The translations under genes and the position numbers were made by a program. A stretch of 64,000 bases of DNA, from the NCBI GenBank assembly GCA_021399445.1, contig JAJTUQ010000001.1, positions 1,674,001 through 1,738,000 of the forward strand. The letters are read 5' to 3'. The notes beneath the pieces are model-generated. The model was not told the DNA's origin, did no database searches, and saw only the letters and a program-made list of their open reading frames with translations. The number at the start of each line of letters is the position of its first letter. Position 1 is the stretch's first letter. This DNA is from Xylogone sp. PMI_703 (Eukaryota > Ascomycota > Leotiomycetes). Positions 36,342 through 48,405 of this stretch are shown here, one piece after another.

Positions 36342-36900
36342 TCAAGGATAGACATACGGAGCGACTCCTGCGTCCCAAGGAAGAAGAGCACTACAAAATA
36401 AATAAAGGATCGAATGGTCGCATGTTAGAGTTTTGAGTTTGAGACTGGTCCCTTTTTGAGTTATGATACCTTTGTTGAGAAATATTTCTGGGACTATGAG
36501 CATGATAATTAGTAAATGCTCTCTATTCAATAACATCAATCTCCTAAGTTTTAGGGTCTCTAAGTGCACAGCGTGCTCCCGTATTCCGTGATAAAAGGAC
36601 AGACGATCAGGCTCCAGGTGTTTTATGTGTCATGTACAATTGTCATGTGCAATTTTAGGCATATAGGGCTGTAGAATTAAAGTTGTCAAAATCCAAGATT
36701 GATGTTAACAAAGTGCCATTTCAACCAGAGAAAAAAAAATCAATCCATGCAGCAGTAATTGTACCATTCTTTTATTTGGGATCACTAGAGCTGTCCCTAG
36801 CAGCTTCAATACCTTACAATTTCAGCCTGAAACGCCGGAAATCCACCCATACAAAAAGAAGTAGATAAGGTCAGTCACCCCCCATTCTATCAGCATACAA
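36342..36900. other. Intergenic, convergent 3' ends of CHO1 and GAR1
   Basis: 559 AT-rich bases with no coding signal. Confidence 0.4.
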
Positions 36901-37851
36901 TCAACGGCCACCGCCGAACCCACCGCCGAACCCACCGCCCCTTGGACCTCCTCTACCGCGGGGGGTAAAACCTCCTCCTCCTCTGGAGAAACCACCAGCA
37001 CCGCCTCTTCCACCTCTACCACCGGCACCACCTCTGCCTCGGGGGGCTCCTCGTCCCCCGCGTCCTCCTCTCATAGGAGCGCCCCTTCCTCCTCTGGTAC
37101 CGCCAGCGCGCTTCGGCTTGGGGGCTCCTGGCGGAGGCTTGGGCTTAGGAAGAAACTTTTCCAAGGGTAATAGCTTTTCACTGCCAATGTAAAACTTGTC
37201 GCCGGACTTGAAAGAGGTGGCTTGGATGCCCTCGGCGGGTTTGATAGTGAAGTAAACCTAGCTCAAAAAATTAGATATTGGAATCGAACTAAAACATGCA
37301 AACACCAAACCTGATTTATTGGACCGAGAACCTCTTCTACTTTGCCTATGGGTGTCTGAATGATTGATTTATCAGCAATGGTCTGTACTGCCTTGGTATG
37401 GCTCCAGACACACATAGAAATGCGGACGGGCACAAAAATCAAAGAACATACCTTATTCTCTAAATATATCGGAGCGTTGAAAAACGGCACTTTAACATTG
37501 ATGGACTCGCAGACCATTTCTCCTTCTGATGCATGGATGAACTTCCCCATCTCTGTGGCAATGGATACGAGATCAGTCAATTGAGTCCACGAGAAGCTTC
37601 AGTCGGGATCAATCTCACCTAGAACAGTATCTGGGGGTCCCATATCACGCTGAAATCCACCACGACCTGCATTGTCAATCTCGCATTAGCATATACTGTC
37701 CTTGCTCCTGGGGGGGAAAATTGTCAAATAACAAAGGCAGCATTGGGAGAGCCTTACCTCCTCTGCCGCCGAATCCACCACCACCTCGACCTCCACCGCC
37801 TCCATAGTTTGCACCTGTACCGCGACCTCTTGGGGCGCCTCGGAACGACAT
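36901..37851 (-). CDS. GAR1: H/ACA snoRNP subunit Gar1
   Basis: Binds the Cbf5 pseudouridine synthase in nucleolar H/ACA particles. Five exons, 37851-37758, 37666-37619, 37552-37452, 37355-37311 and 37257-36901, sum to 645 nt (214 residues). Arg/Gly-rich tails flank a compact core: [20 protein letters not shown] at the start and a long RGG tail at the end ([18 protein letters not shown]). The core shows [40 protein letters not shown] and [20 protein letters not shown], which match the Gar1 beta-barrel. Small internal exons (48 and 45 nt) split the core. Confidence 0.94.
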
Positions 37852-39858
37852 TTTCGGGTGGGAAGTTGTGGTTGCTTGGTTGGCGATTTTGGATTGTGAA
37901 AATATCCGTCAAGCTGTATCGAGGATTTCGCGCTAGCGCCTAGAACAAGCTAGGCTCGCCCGCAATTTTTCTGGGCGCATGGACCACTTGGCACCGATTG
38001 GATCTTTTCTCATGTCGAATACTGTACTGTAACGGGGGAAGGAAGAACCCCTTCATGAATTATAACATACAAATAGGGGTTTCTCGTTGATGCCTCTTTT
38101 ATTTCTAAAATAATGGGATGAAAAAAAGCTGTATCTTGCTATACTGAAGATATTCCAGGCATCCATTGCCTATTTGACCATCCTGATGGCTGGAAATATT
38201 TGAGGTGTTACTCTTGTACAATGGTTACAAGTTTATTGTTGGCAAGGCACATAAATGATCAACTTTGTCTACGAATCCCCGAATTCAAGCTGGAAGCCAC
38301 AGGAGTGTACCAATTAGTATACTCGCATAGTATTAGGCTGTCGCACCACAGTTCTGCACCACAGTTCTGCCATACTGGATGCTCTCACTTAAGCACCAAG
38401 AGCTGGACGTCGGACCTCTGATGCGGGCGCGCTTGACATCCAACATGCGGCGCCTGTCAAGCTGAAAACCCACGGGGTTTACCAGGCCACTACAGGCTCT
38501 TGTACGAAGAAAGAAGCTGGGCTAAGGATCGATCGTTGAGGAGCAGCAATTGGCCAATCAACCAATCCGGGTGAGAGGAACTGACGAGGTGGCTCGTGGG
38601 CAGCCCTTTGGGACGAACTGAAGAGAGCAATGAAAGACCAATGCAAGGTCCAGTTTGGCTGTTCTGGGAGGCGGCGACGCAGCGTCAGGACTACTACTTC
38701 CTGGGCCCGATGGAAATGACATCAAAGGCAGAGAAGCGTAGTGGACAATCGGAGAGATCTGCTTTCGGGGCCCTTTCAGATTGGCGCGCCTCGGCAACGG
38801 AGAAAGGGCACTTGGGTACAAAGTACAAAGTACAAGAAGATACAGTCCAAACGACAGTATCGAGGTATCAGGGTATTCCAAAGTACCACGGCGCAGGAGA
38901 GCGGTACTGTAACTATTCGCACCGCTTATGACCAAATGCTGAGAGGGGCGCGTGCAGTCGACTAGCTGAATGGAACCTGGCCAGACTTGGAGAAATGGAA
39001 GAAGCAGTAGGATTAGTATGAGCAAGGGAAGAAAGATCTGGTCTGTATGTATCTTGTCTATGTGAAAAGCTACATGGAAAGCAGTACTGTCCCAGAAGAT
39101 GAAGATCCAGGCGGAACTGGGAGAAGGATGCGATCTTTCGAACTCACACTATGTAGCATCACCACTTACTACCGCTATGAATTCAGTCCCTTCTACTTTA
39201 GTACTTTCTTGTAAGGGCTCTTCTTGTGATGCGATCTGCGCGCATATGGCAGGACCCCTTTGTTGGTGGACGCCCGCAAGCGCGATCCCCGAAGCTGCTG
39301 TCGATACGTCATCACCATTCTTCCTCCCCCCCAGCGTTGCAGGTTAATTACCTTTATACTTAACTCGCGCCGCCGCTCTCTCCTACGACACACCCGTCAT
39401 TATCACCCTCACCACCTTCACTATCTCTCACCACCTCGCACCAAAACTCCTGCCCATCAATACCTTCAAAAACATCCACAACTCGTGCACTGCTTCTGCT
39501 GCGCCCGCGAGGACGACGCAGCTCCCGACTTCGTCATCAATTGCATTGCTTCCTAAACTTTGACCCAGCCCGACTTGCAATCGCAACTGCCCAGCCCAAG
39601 TGCAGGGCCCCTGCAAACGCACCACGCCCTCAGCCACAACGTGCCACACGGCCCTGCAGCACCTCCAGCAACAAACTGCACTGCACTGCACTGTACGCTG
39701 GGTCCTTTGTGCATTCTTCAAGCCCTCCATTCCATCCCTCCTCAACTCAACATCCCAAAAATTTCACATCGCGACTGCGCGCACACCACTGACCACGAAT
39801 CTTCCCACTTCGAGATTCACTCGATACTTGGCTGTCCGTCTCTTGACGAGCCATCATC
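37852..39858. promoter_or_regulatory. Long divergent intergenic region, GAR1 / SLM1-like
   Basis: 2.0 kb without a credible gene. It contains ACTGTACTGT at 38021-38030, a GTACAAA heptamer run at 38816-38836 and an ACTGC pentamer run at 39675-39694. The last 500 bp before the SLM1-like ATG are C/CA/CT-rich like a long leader and contain several short upstream frames. Confidence 0.45.
38816..38836. repeat. GTACAAA heptamer run
   Basis: GTACAAA twice followed by GTACAAG, three tandem 7-bp units. Confidence 0.75.
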
Positions 39859-42692
39859 ATGGCGTCGAGAACAGTGCTTGATCCCTCCATCCCGCCTCCT
39901 GCAGCGCAACATCTCGACCGAGGATACGGCGTAAACAGCCTGCCCCAATCCTCCTATCTCACCACCACCGACCCAGCTGCCCCAGGCAATCCCATGGACA
40001 GCTCGCCCTTGTCGCAGTCCGTCGCTCAGCAGAACCACGGCAGGTTCAATGAAGAATGGGACGCCAGCCGTCGAGGAAGCTCCATTCTCGATGGCCCTGC
40101 ACCGCACCCCAACGCGGGCGCGGTGCCCAATGAAGCCACGCCCTTTCCTTCCCGGGGAGGCACCCTGAAAAAGAAGGCTTCCGTGAAGAGGGCGACCAGC
40201 TTGAAGAGAAGCTCTAGTCGCCGCAGCTCAAGGGCTGGTAGCGTGCGTAGTTTGGCCCTGACTGCTGGCGACGTCGACGAAATGCACAGTGCTTTCTTCT
40301 CCCCCGTTCCTACCACCGGCAACCCAACCGAAGCATTGGCGAATAGATTCCAAGGTTAGTAATTATATTCCAGTGGCTCCCTCGACAAAAAAAAAAGTGA
40401 TCCAGCCCGTGCTAACAACGATTCCTCTTGGTAAACTACAGCTTGGCGAAAGGTATTGAAGGACCTCATCGCCTACTTCAAGGAGATACAGGCACAGTAC
40501 GATAGCAGATCCAAGAGCATTCTAAAAGTCTCCAACTTTGTTAACAATACCTCGACGCCACCAGTCTTCCTATCTTCTGGTGGAATTGACGACGGTCTCC
40601 AAATCTTGCGAACATATCACAAGGCCGCCATCATGGAGTGTACCAAGGCTAAAGAAATCGAGAATGACGTTATTCTAGCCCTGGTTGGCTTGCGCAGTGA
40701 TCTGAACCAGAAAATTAAAGAGATAAAGAATCTGTCAGGTGATTTCAAGAATTCCGTGGAAAAGGAGATGGACGCTACGCGGAGAGCCGTGAACAACCTC
40801 CAGGAGAGTCTGGGCCAAGCTGACGTGGATCCCTCCCAAATGACTGGAAAGCAGGATCCTTATCTCCTTCGACTCGCGGTCGATCGGCAGCTTGAAAGGC
40901 AAATCGACGAAGAAAACTACCTCCACCAGGTAAGCTCTCAAAGTAGATGATCTTCCTATCCCTTACAGTTCACCCTTTTTTAACCCTGAATTAGGCATAC
41001 CTTAATCTTGAGGCTTCGGGACGTGAACTAGAATCAATTGTCGTGGGAGAAATACAGAAGGCATACAATGCCTATGCCGGTATCCTGAAGCGCGAGGCGG
41101 ATGGGGCTTATGCTGCAGTTGAAGAACTGCGTACTGGGCCCATCGCAATGCCCAAAGATCACGAATGGAATAGATTTATCGAGACTGATGAGCACTTCGT
41201 TGACCCACGAATACCAATCAGGGACCCACAGAACATTCACTACCCTGGAAAGGATAATGAGCTGGCGGCAGAGGTCAGGGCTGGACTTATGGAGCGTAAG
41301 AGCAAGTATCTGAAGAGCTACACCGCAGGCTGGTGAGTCTCACTGAAGTTGTTGATTTTTTGCTGACCCCCAGTTGCTTACTCGTTGCAAATTATATTAA
41401 CTCCGCCTAGGTATGTTCTTACTCCAACTCATCTACATGAGTTCAAGTCCGCGGACAAGTCCCAGGCACCTATCATGTCCCTATATCTACCAGAGCAGAA
41501 GCTTGGTTCCCGTAGTGCTGAAGGAGCCTCATCCAACAAATTCATGCTTAAGGGACGCCAAACCGGTTCATTGCACCGTGGGCATTCCTGGGTATTTAGA
41601 GTTGAGAGCTATGATACACTGCTGGAATGGTACAACGATATCAAGGCACTGACCGAGAAGTCACCCCAAGAGCGCAGTGCATATGTACGCCAACACACAC
41701 GAAGCATCAGTGCAGCATCTCAGAGAGCCGGATCCGTCGCCAGCAGTGATGGCGTGGTAGATGAGGAAGATGAAGAGCCATTCTCTGCTGACACTTCCGC
41801 CATCGTGAACCAAGGACCGAAGCAAGATATCTTGTCAAGGCGACCGCAACCAGGTGGGCGATTTCCATCTGATATACAAGTCAACACGGAACGTGGCTTA
41901 CAGGCTCCCCTTTCGCCTTCTAGTGGAAGTTCAGGTTTCGCCGATTTCAAAGATCGTGATGTAGCAATAGTGTCCGGCGGATTGCCTGCAGATTCCGTCC
42001 CCGTCGGTCAATATCAACAACAACAACAACACCAGTACGGCGAAGATCCAAACGTTTACGGCCAGTCGACACTTACACATGCAACACTGATTAACCAGGC
42101 TGCCCAGGAAGACGGCGTCAATCCTTATACTTATGAACGAATTCCACAACAATCATCGAACACCGCCCATCCCGACATGAAAATCCAATCTGGAGCTGGT
42201 TCTCCGTCTGGCTTAGGCATCGCCACAGCTAATATACCAAGAACGAATTTCTACGATACTCGTGATGAGCAACCGCCTCTGAGTACCGCGCAGAGTTTTA
42301 ATCAAGGAAGTGAGGGCCAGGGGGTTGGTAACACTATGGTAGTTCCTGTCCCCGTAATGCAGAGGCAACAACTTGAACAGCAGGCTATGAAGGAGTCTTC
42401 TACTGTTGCGGCTCCAGATGTACCGATATCCCAAGAGCTTCAACCAACGGACACATACCTAGGCGCAGGTGCTGCCAGATATGATGGAGTAAGCGATACA
42501 GGAACAGAATCCACCCATATGGACGATATACAAACCCCTCGCACAAGTGACTCTATCCAATCAGTTCCCGGATCCGTTGCCAAGACCTTTGGACGACCTG
42601 TTTTCAACGGAGCGCCGAGCCATGGTAGCGGCATCAGTGCCAGTCAACTTCACGTGCCTGGCGAATATCCTAGAGATCCTCGTACAGTCTAG
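39859..42692 (+). CDS. SLM1/SLM2-like PH-domain protein (TORC2/PI(4,5)P2 effector)
   Basis: Plasma-membrane adaptor. Yeast Slm1/2 bind PI(4,5)P2 and Torc2 near eisosomes. Exons 39859-40354, 40442-40929, 40995-41332 and 41411-42692 sum to 2604 nt (867 residues). The N-terminal 165 residues are disordered with Ser/Arg/Lys-rich patches (KRATSLKRSSSRRSSRAGSV). A long helical F-BAR-like region follows (VLKDLIAYFKEIQAQYDSRS through LERQIDEENYLHQAYLNLEA). The PH domain starts around KYLKSYTAGWYVLTPTHLHE and ends near HSWVFRVESYDTLLEWYNDI. The last 350 residues are low complexity, Gln/Ser/Pro-rich. The order of parts is that of the SLM family. Confidence 0.88.
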
Positions 42693-43350
42693 GTAGGGAA
42701 TTGGTACTTTCTTCAGACTTATGGGGCAAGAGGGTTTCTGGACTGTACATATATATTATTGGTTTTTTTTTCTTTTTCAATTTGAATCGGAGCCATTTCG
42801 GGTCAGGTAGAGGCTTTGGTAAAAATCGCTTTTGGCTGCGTGGTTGGGCCAGGTTCTGGGTTTTATCTTTAGTTCGTGATCCTATCTTGAAATTTTAAGA
42901 CATTCGTTTGGAATGCCAGACAGTACATTTGCAGTGAAAGGAATTTTTTAAGGAAAATACCAAGATTACGACACCAATTGGCTAAACTTGAAATGTGATT
43001 GCTTTATTAATGTCTGCGTCCTATGATATACAAATACAGTATTATGAACAACCAATGTTGGATTTCCCTTCTGATGCCTCATCAGTTTCCCCCTACGCCG
43101 CCAATGATTCGAAAAATAAAATCATCGCTAGCTTTTTCCCGTTGCAACAAGAAGTTCCCTATCCAAATGGGACGCCAACGCTGCCAGAAAATGTATGCAA
43201 CCATGAGCTGCTATTTACTAGATCAGATAACAATGCTGAGACTCGTGCATTAAAGGAAGAGAAGAAGAGAAAAAGAATAAAATAAAAAAAGGAAAGACAG
43301 ATAATAGCAATCTCAACCACACCATTGGCCCCGACAAGAATAGACATATA
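42693..43350. other. Intergenic, convergent 3' ends of SLM1-like and LDB17
   Basis: 658 bp, AT-rich with T runs around 42760-42780. No gene or structured element found. Confidence 0.4.
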
Positions 43351-45056
43351 TTAATTGACGTCCCCTTTCTCTTTCCCCGGCATAACATTCTTCAACTTTG
43401 TCCTGCGCCTCGGAGGAGCTTTGGGTGGAAGTTTCTTTGTCCCACCATTAAGCTGTGATGTGGAAGGTGGTGGTGGAGGAGGGGGATGGCGACGCCTGTG
43501 ACTGTGAGTGACAGGCTGTGGTTCTTCCTTGTGGGGTTTTGGAGGTGTTCTTGGGGGAGTCCTCAGGGCATCACCAACATGATCACGGCCATGAGTAGAG
43601 CTGTGGCTATGGCTACGGGAATGACTAGGACGAGAGCCGTTACTGGTACTCGGCCTGCTACCTTCATCGCTATCTTGCACAGCTACATTCAATTTCTGGT
43701 CCGCCTTTCGGCTCGGTGTCCGAATGCCAGGCTTCTCAGTCACCGCTGCCATATCTGCAACACTAGCTGAACTTCCTGAATCCCTTCGATGAAGGCTCAT
43801 CCCTAATAGCTTCTTCGCGACCTCTCCCTGCGCGTCATCATCCCGAAGCCAGAAGACCTTTGACACCCGCTCTACTAAGCGGGCAGTTGTCTCGTCCACA
43901 GGATCCCAATGAGCATTTCCTGAGCCTCCGAGGATGTTTAAGACCCTGATTATCTCATCTCGTTTGTAATGAGGAGGTTGAGATAGCTGTGTATGGGCCA
44001 GAAGGGGATATAGCACTCGAAGATAGGTATGCCGGAGAGAAATTAACTCATTTGGGAGGTCGAGGAGATTCCGGATAGCTACATCCAGAAGAACTCGGAG
44101 ATCATTGGTGTAGAAGTACTCATAAGTGGCACGGGTGGTAAAAATTAGGTAAAGTAGTTTAAGGATCAGCAGTTGGAGGGCAGTTTCGGTTTCTCGATTT
44201 AGGAGTAAAATAATATTCTCGCCAAATGTTTTGTATAAGGATCCCTGGAGGCTGAGGACCTTGATAATCCGGTTCGTAAGCGGAGGCAGAAGTGGCTCAG
44301 CTGAGTTCAAAGCAGCTGTGGATGCGACCATGTATTGTTCATTTAGAACCAGCTGCATAAAAGTTAGGCAAGATTTAATCAGCATAATTTCGCGTAACTT
44401 ACTAGAACTCGGATAACGGGATAATGATAGGGGTCATCGGCATCATCTGACAGCTCTTCGATGATTTGAAAGAGGTAAGTCACGAAATCATCGTTGACTT
44501 GGCTCAAGTCCTCCACGCTTAGTTGCTGCATTCTTGACATCTCGTACAAAAGTTCCAGAAGCAACCTGTGTAACTGCGCACCTTCACCTTTGCCCTTCCT
44601 GATCAACTCAACTAGCTTAGGAAAACAACCCGACTTGTTCATTAACTCAAAAGTCGATTCGTGGGCTCGCCCGTCGAATAGCAAGAAATTGGCGATGACA
44701 TGCAGGACAGCGGGTTCATCCTCCTGCAGAAGGCTATACACTATCTGGGTCCTCACATATTCCTTGTTAGCTTCGAACAGCTCACTCTGCAGTAGTCTCG
44801 AGGAGCAGCGTGCGATTTCATATTCGGAGGGAAGATATTGGTCCTTGAAATGCGTGGTGAAGTGGAGATAGGAGCGAAGCGTATTATCTATTAATTCGTG
44901 GCTCGTACATTTCGCAGACACAATCTCCTCCAGTTCTGCGCGCGCAAAGTTAGCATATATGGGCTCAATGGCTTAAATCAGATACAGGCGTCGATACGAA
45001 CCGTCCCAGAATTGCTGTTCATTGTCAAGGGAGTATGATACTTCAAACTGCTCCAT
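43351..45056 (-). CDS. LDB17: Ldb17/SPIN90-family actin regulator
   Basis: Cortical actin and endocytosis factor; SPIN90/Dip1-type proteins activate Arp2/3 to make linear seed filaments. Exons 45056-45002, 44935-44403 and 44352-43351 sum to 1590 nt (529 residues). The small first exon ([18 protein letters not shown]) was found by reading across a GTTCGT donor, and joins to [20 protein letters not shown]. The armadillo-like leucine-rich domain runs to about residue 380 ([40 protein letters not shown]). The tail is basic and Pro-rich ([38 protein letters not shown]), suited to SH3 binding. Confidence 0.9.
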
Positions 45057-45560
45057 ATTACGGTAATATGGAGTGTGTAGGGCTGCGAACTTATCGCATG
45101 ACCATTACGATATCCAGAGCTACCCTGCGCGACGCACGTATCGAGAGGCTTCAGTTTGCCATAATGGTAATGAGATGTGTGTATTGGAGAGACGACCAAT
45201 TCGGTGACGATAGTGTTGTCGAGCAAGCCACACAGAGCCCATCGCGGCCAGAGTGGGGTGTGGCTGAGCAACTGCCATTTCTCAGCCTTACACGTGCACC
45301 TCCCGAGGCTGAAGAAGTCTTAAGACTGTTGCTATCCCTCGTGCTGGGTTCCATTTGTGCTCCAGTGAACCTACCTATTTGCCATGATGGCTGGAATTGC
45401 TTGAGTGAATAGATTGACCTAGCGGGTATAGGTTTATTTGCATTTCAAAATACACATGCAAGTTGCAAGTACTATATAGACTGAGACTAACACACCAATT
45501 GTTGATCTCTTGTTAACTTCAACTCCTGCCTTAATGAACGCCAACCATAAAAAGCACAAA
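45057..45560. other. Intergenic upstream of LDB17
   Basis: 504 bp between the LDB17 start and the stop of the DNAJC3-like gene. It carries the LDB17 promoter. No other feature seen. Confidence 0.4.
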
Positions 45561-47176
45561 CTAATTTCCAAAAGGGAAACCTCCTCCTCCCCCAAACTTG
45601 AAGTTGAATTGCTGACCCCCAAATCCGGCATGCTGGAACGGATGGCCGCCCCCAAATGGATTTCCTTGGAAAGGATGCTGTTGCTGCTGGTGGTCATTTG
45701 GATCATCCCCTCGGTCGTATCTTGCCTTAAGTTCCGGGTCGCTCAGAACTTCATATGCTTCATTCACTGCAGCCATCTTCTTCTCCGCATCCTCTTTCGA
45801 GATACCTTGCTTGTGTGCCTTATCGGGATGATGTGCTCTTACCATCTTGCGGTAAGCCGCCTTAATTTGCAATTCATCGGCGTCGCGGGTAAGGCCGAGT
45901 ACTTTGTAGTAATCCTTGGTCTTGCTACGCTTAAGTTCTACTTGAGCGGTCTGAAGTAATTGGTTGATTTTTTGTTGTTCGCCCGGGTGGTTTTCTTTGG
46001 CTTTATTGAGTGTCCCAATACAAGCCTCATAAGCCTCCGCTTCCATTTGCGAATGCGCCTTTGAGAGCAGACCATAAAGCGAATTTTCATTGAGTGCAAG
46101 CGCCTCCTCACAGTATGGGATGGCTTTCTTGTAATTTTTGAGCTGAGTCCGTTAGTTTGGTAACGCTAACTCGATGACAAAAGTCGACTTACCTCATGAT
46201 ATGCTTCGCAGGTCATTTCAACTACCCGAGTAATTAGTTCCTTAGGTGCTAGAGGAGGAATGATCCCCTCATCGCTGAGCTGTTTAACATCGTCTTTTAT
46301 CTCTTGTACAAGACCAACATCCTCTCCAGAAGGCACCAATAACTTGAGAGCGCTAGCATACTGCTTTTTATCAAAAAACTTCTGGACCTTAGCTATTTCC
46401 TTATCAATTCTCTTCTCTTGCCTGTGCAATTTCTTGCAGGTCTTCGAGTCCGGATCGGAGTGTAAGCACTTTCGTACTTGCTCTGCTCCATGTTCCAAAT
46501 CACCCAAGCTATAGAACTGCATGGCAGATATTTGTACGTGTGGATGTGTTTGTCCAGGCTGCATTTGTAAGACATGCTTCAAATCACTTATCCCTTCTAA
46601 AACTTCGCCTCGTTCAAAGCGACAATGTGCTCGCGTCTGCCGTAGTGGTAGCATTTTGCCCGCGACCATGATTGCTGTACCGGCTTGCGTGATACATTCC
46701 TCCCAATCGCCCTTCTCTTCTGCCTGAAATGCCAGAGAAGCGGCTCCCTGCGCCTCAACCAATTCCGCAAGCTCTGTCTCACTGGCATGAGCTGCTGCCA
46801 AATCCTTTTTCGCGGCCTCCCATTCTCCGTTCTTCGCCTTGATCTTCCCACGTTGTAGCAAGGCGCCTTCAAATCCGGGTTTGATTGATAGCACCTTGTC
46901 GAAATCTTGTGTCGCTAAAGCCGTGCGACCAAGAGAAAGATAGGTCGCGCCCCGCTTGAAATAGGTCAAATAATTCGCAGGATCTCGAGAGATAGCAACA
47001 TCGTAGTACGTTAGTGCGTCATTGGTTTCCCCTCTTGCAAGATGGGTGTTGGCAGAAGCGAGAAGAGAAGAGATTGGGGTATCGGAGGGGATATCGGACG
47101 GAGAGAGCGCCAGAACGAGTGTGTTGGAAGAAAGAAGGGTGGCGGCAAACGCCAGAACGGCCGTGTTGACAAACAT
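45561..47176 (-). CDS. DNAJC3/P58IPK-like ER co-chaperone (TPR + J domain)
   Basis: Lumenal Hsp40 that hands misfolded clients to BiP. Exons 47176-46193 and 46142-45561 sum to 1566 nt (521 residues). An N-terminal signal peptide is clear ([20 protein letters not shown] followed by VLALS). TPR units fill residues about 30-390 ([58 protein letters not shown]). The J domain is C-terminal ([20 protein letters not shown]) with HPD in [13 protein letters not shown] Gly/Phe/Gln-rich tail closes the protein, without an HDEL/KDEL signal. The domain order is that of vertebrate DNAJC3. The start is the first ATG, placed just before the signal peptide. Confidence 0.9.
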
Positions 47177-47481
47177 CCTGGATTCCCTGGCTGGGGAAGA
47201 AAGGCAAAGTGTCAATGGGAGAGGGAGCGGCGGGCGGAAAGAATATATACGGCCACGTTCGCCGACATTCTACAAAGGTGGCCTTTTGCCGCTCTGTACC
47301 TAACTTTAAGGTTTGCGGCATGGTCGATAGGCGCATTAGTGCTGCAATTAGCGCCATCAACCCCTGCAACGGCTACGTAGCGTGACCTGGCGGATCGGGT
47401 CAACATCACGGTCCCACACGGGACAGCAATCATACTAGAAAAGCTCCTGTATCCCCCTAGGTGTTCCAAGACCAGCAGAAT
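47177..47481. promoter_or_regulatory. Bidirectional region, DNAJC3-like / HAUS1-like
   Basis: 305 bp between divergent ATGs. No clear TATA box or unfolded-protein-response element was recognised. Confidence 0.45.
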
Positions 47482-48363
47482 ATGGCTCACTTTTCTCCCT
47501 CCGCCCTCTTCTCTCCATCGGTAGCACGCCAACAGGCGGCGGCAGCCAAGGACTGGAACTATATCGATAGCTGGCTGTCCACAAAATACAGCGGTCGAAC
47601 CCCCCCACCATTCGAGAGGAACAATGAGACTCTAAAGGCCCTCCTCGCTCTCGCAGCATTGAACGAGACTGCAGACGAAGAACGTGATCTTTTTGCGAAG
47701 GTGGAGTCCAAGTCTCTGCATGAATTACGAGACAGCCAAGATCCTACCCCCGATGTCGAACTCCTCAGCTCTATCGAGGAGAGGCTCACGAGGGAAGGCG
47801 GATCTAGTCTAGTGGCACTTGCAAATTTGAGCGTGGCACTTAATCAGCCATTTGCAGATGCTGAAAGCCTTGGGCGTAGCATTGTGGACCTACAAGTCAC
47901 CTCGTACGATCTAGAGCAGGCCAGCGACCGAGTCACCATCCTGGAAAACTTCCTGAATAAAGAGCTGGAACAGATCAACGCTATAATTGAAGAGTTACAG
48001 AGTGACGCATACCAGGCGCCTTCTGACTTAGCAAAACAGACTATGGACCTACAGCGTAAGACAAAGGTCCTTGCAACAAAAATACCGGAAGCTAGAGACC
48101 GAGTGGCATCCCTGCAGGGTTCTGCTGCACGTGTGAAGTTCACGCTTGAAGATGTACTAGCAGAGGAAGAGAAATTCAAGGCATCAATGGCTGAGGTCAA
48201 AGATTTGGAAGCCCAACTCAAGTCATATCACGGTTTACCACAAGATACCGATTTAGCTAGGCTGGAACTGGAGCGGTTACGAGTAGATCTGCGTCATTTG
48301 ACTAGACAGAGGGACAATATGTTCGAGGGACTTGTTGAGAGAGAGAGTCCAAGGAGAAGATAG
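47482..48363 (+). CDS. HAUS1-like augmin complex subunit
   Basis: Unspliced, 293 residues, mostly coiled coil. Augmin recruits gamma-tubulin to spindle microtubules; filamentous fungi keep part of the complex while budding yeast lost it. The N-terminus AKDWNYIDSWLSTKYSGRTP followed by PPFERNNETLKALLALAALN fits the HAUS1 N-terminal helical region. Long heptad-rich stretches follow (TILENFLNKELEQINAIIEE; TLEDVLAEEEKFKASMAEVK; DLARLELERLRVDLRHLTRQ). I chose the ATG at 47482 (MAHFSPSALF). Family assignment comes from the N-terminal pattern and the length; another coiled-coil protein is the alternative. Confidence 0.68.
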   Translation: MAHFSPSALFSPSVARQQAAAAKDWNYIDSWLSTKYSGRTPPPFERNNETLKALLALAALNETADEERDLFAKVESKSLHELRDSQDPTPDVELLSSIEERLTREGGSSLVALANLSVALNQPFADAESLGRSIVDLQVTSYDLEQASDRVTILENFLNKELEQINAIIEELQSDAYQAPSDLAKQTMDLQRKTKVLATKIPEARDRVASLQGSAARVKFTLEDVLAEEEKFKASMAEVKDLEAQLKSYHGLPQDTDLARLELERLRVDLRHLTRQRDNMFEGLVERESPRRR

Positions 48364-48405
48364 TAACTCATATTATCTACCTTGACGCACGTTCATATGT
48401 AATCT

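Noticed and set aside
38558..39025. 155-codon minus-strand frame in the GAR1/SLM1-like gap
   Set aside because: No ATG-led conserved segment, no splice continuation, repetitive GTAC-rich DNA on the other strand.
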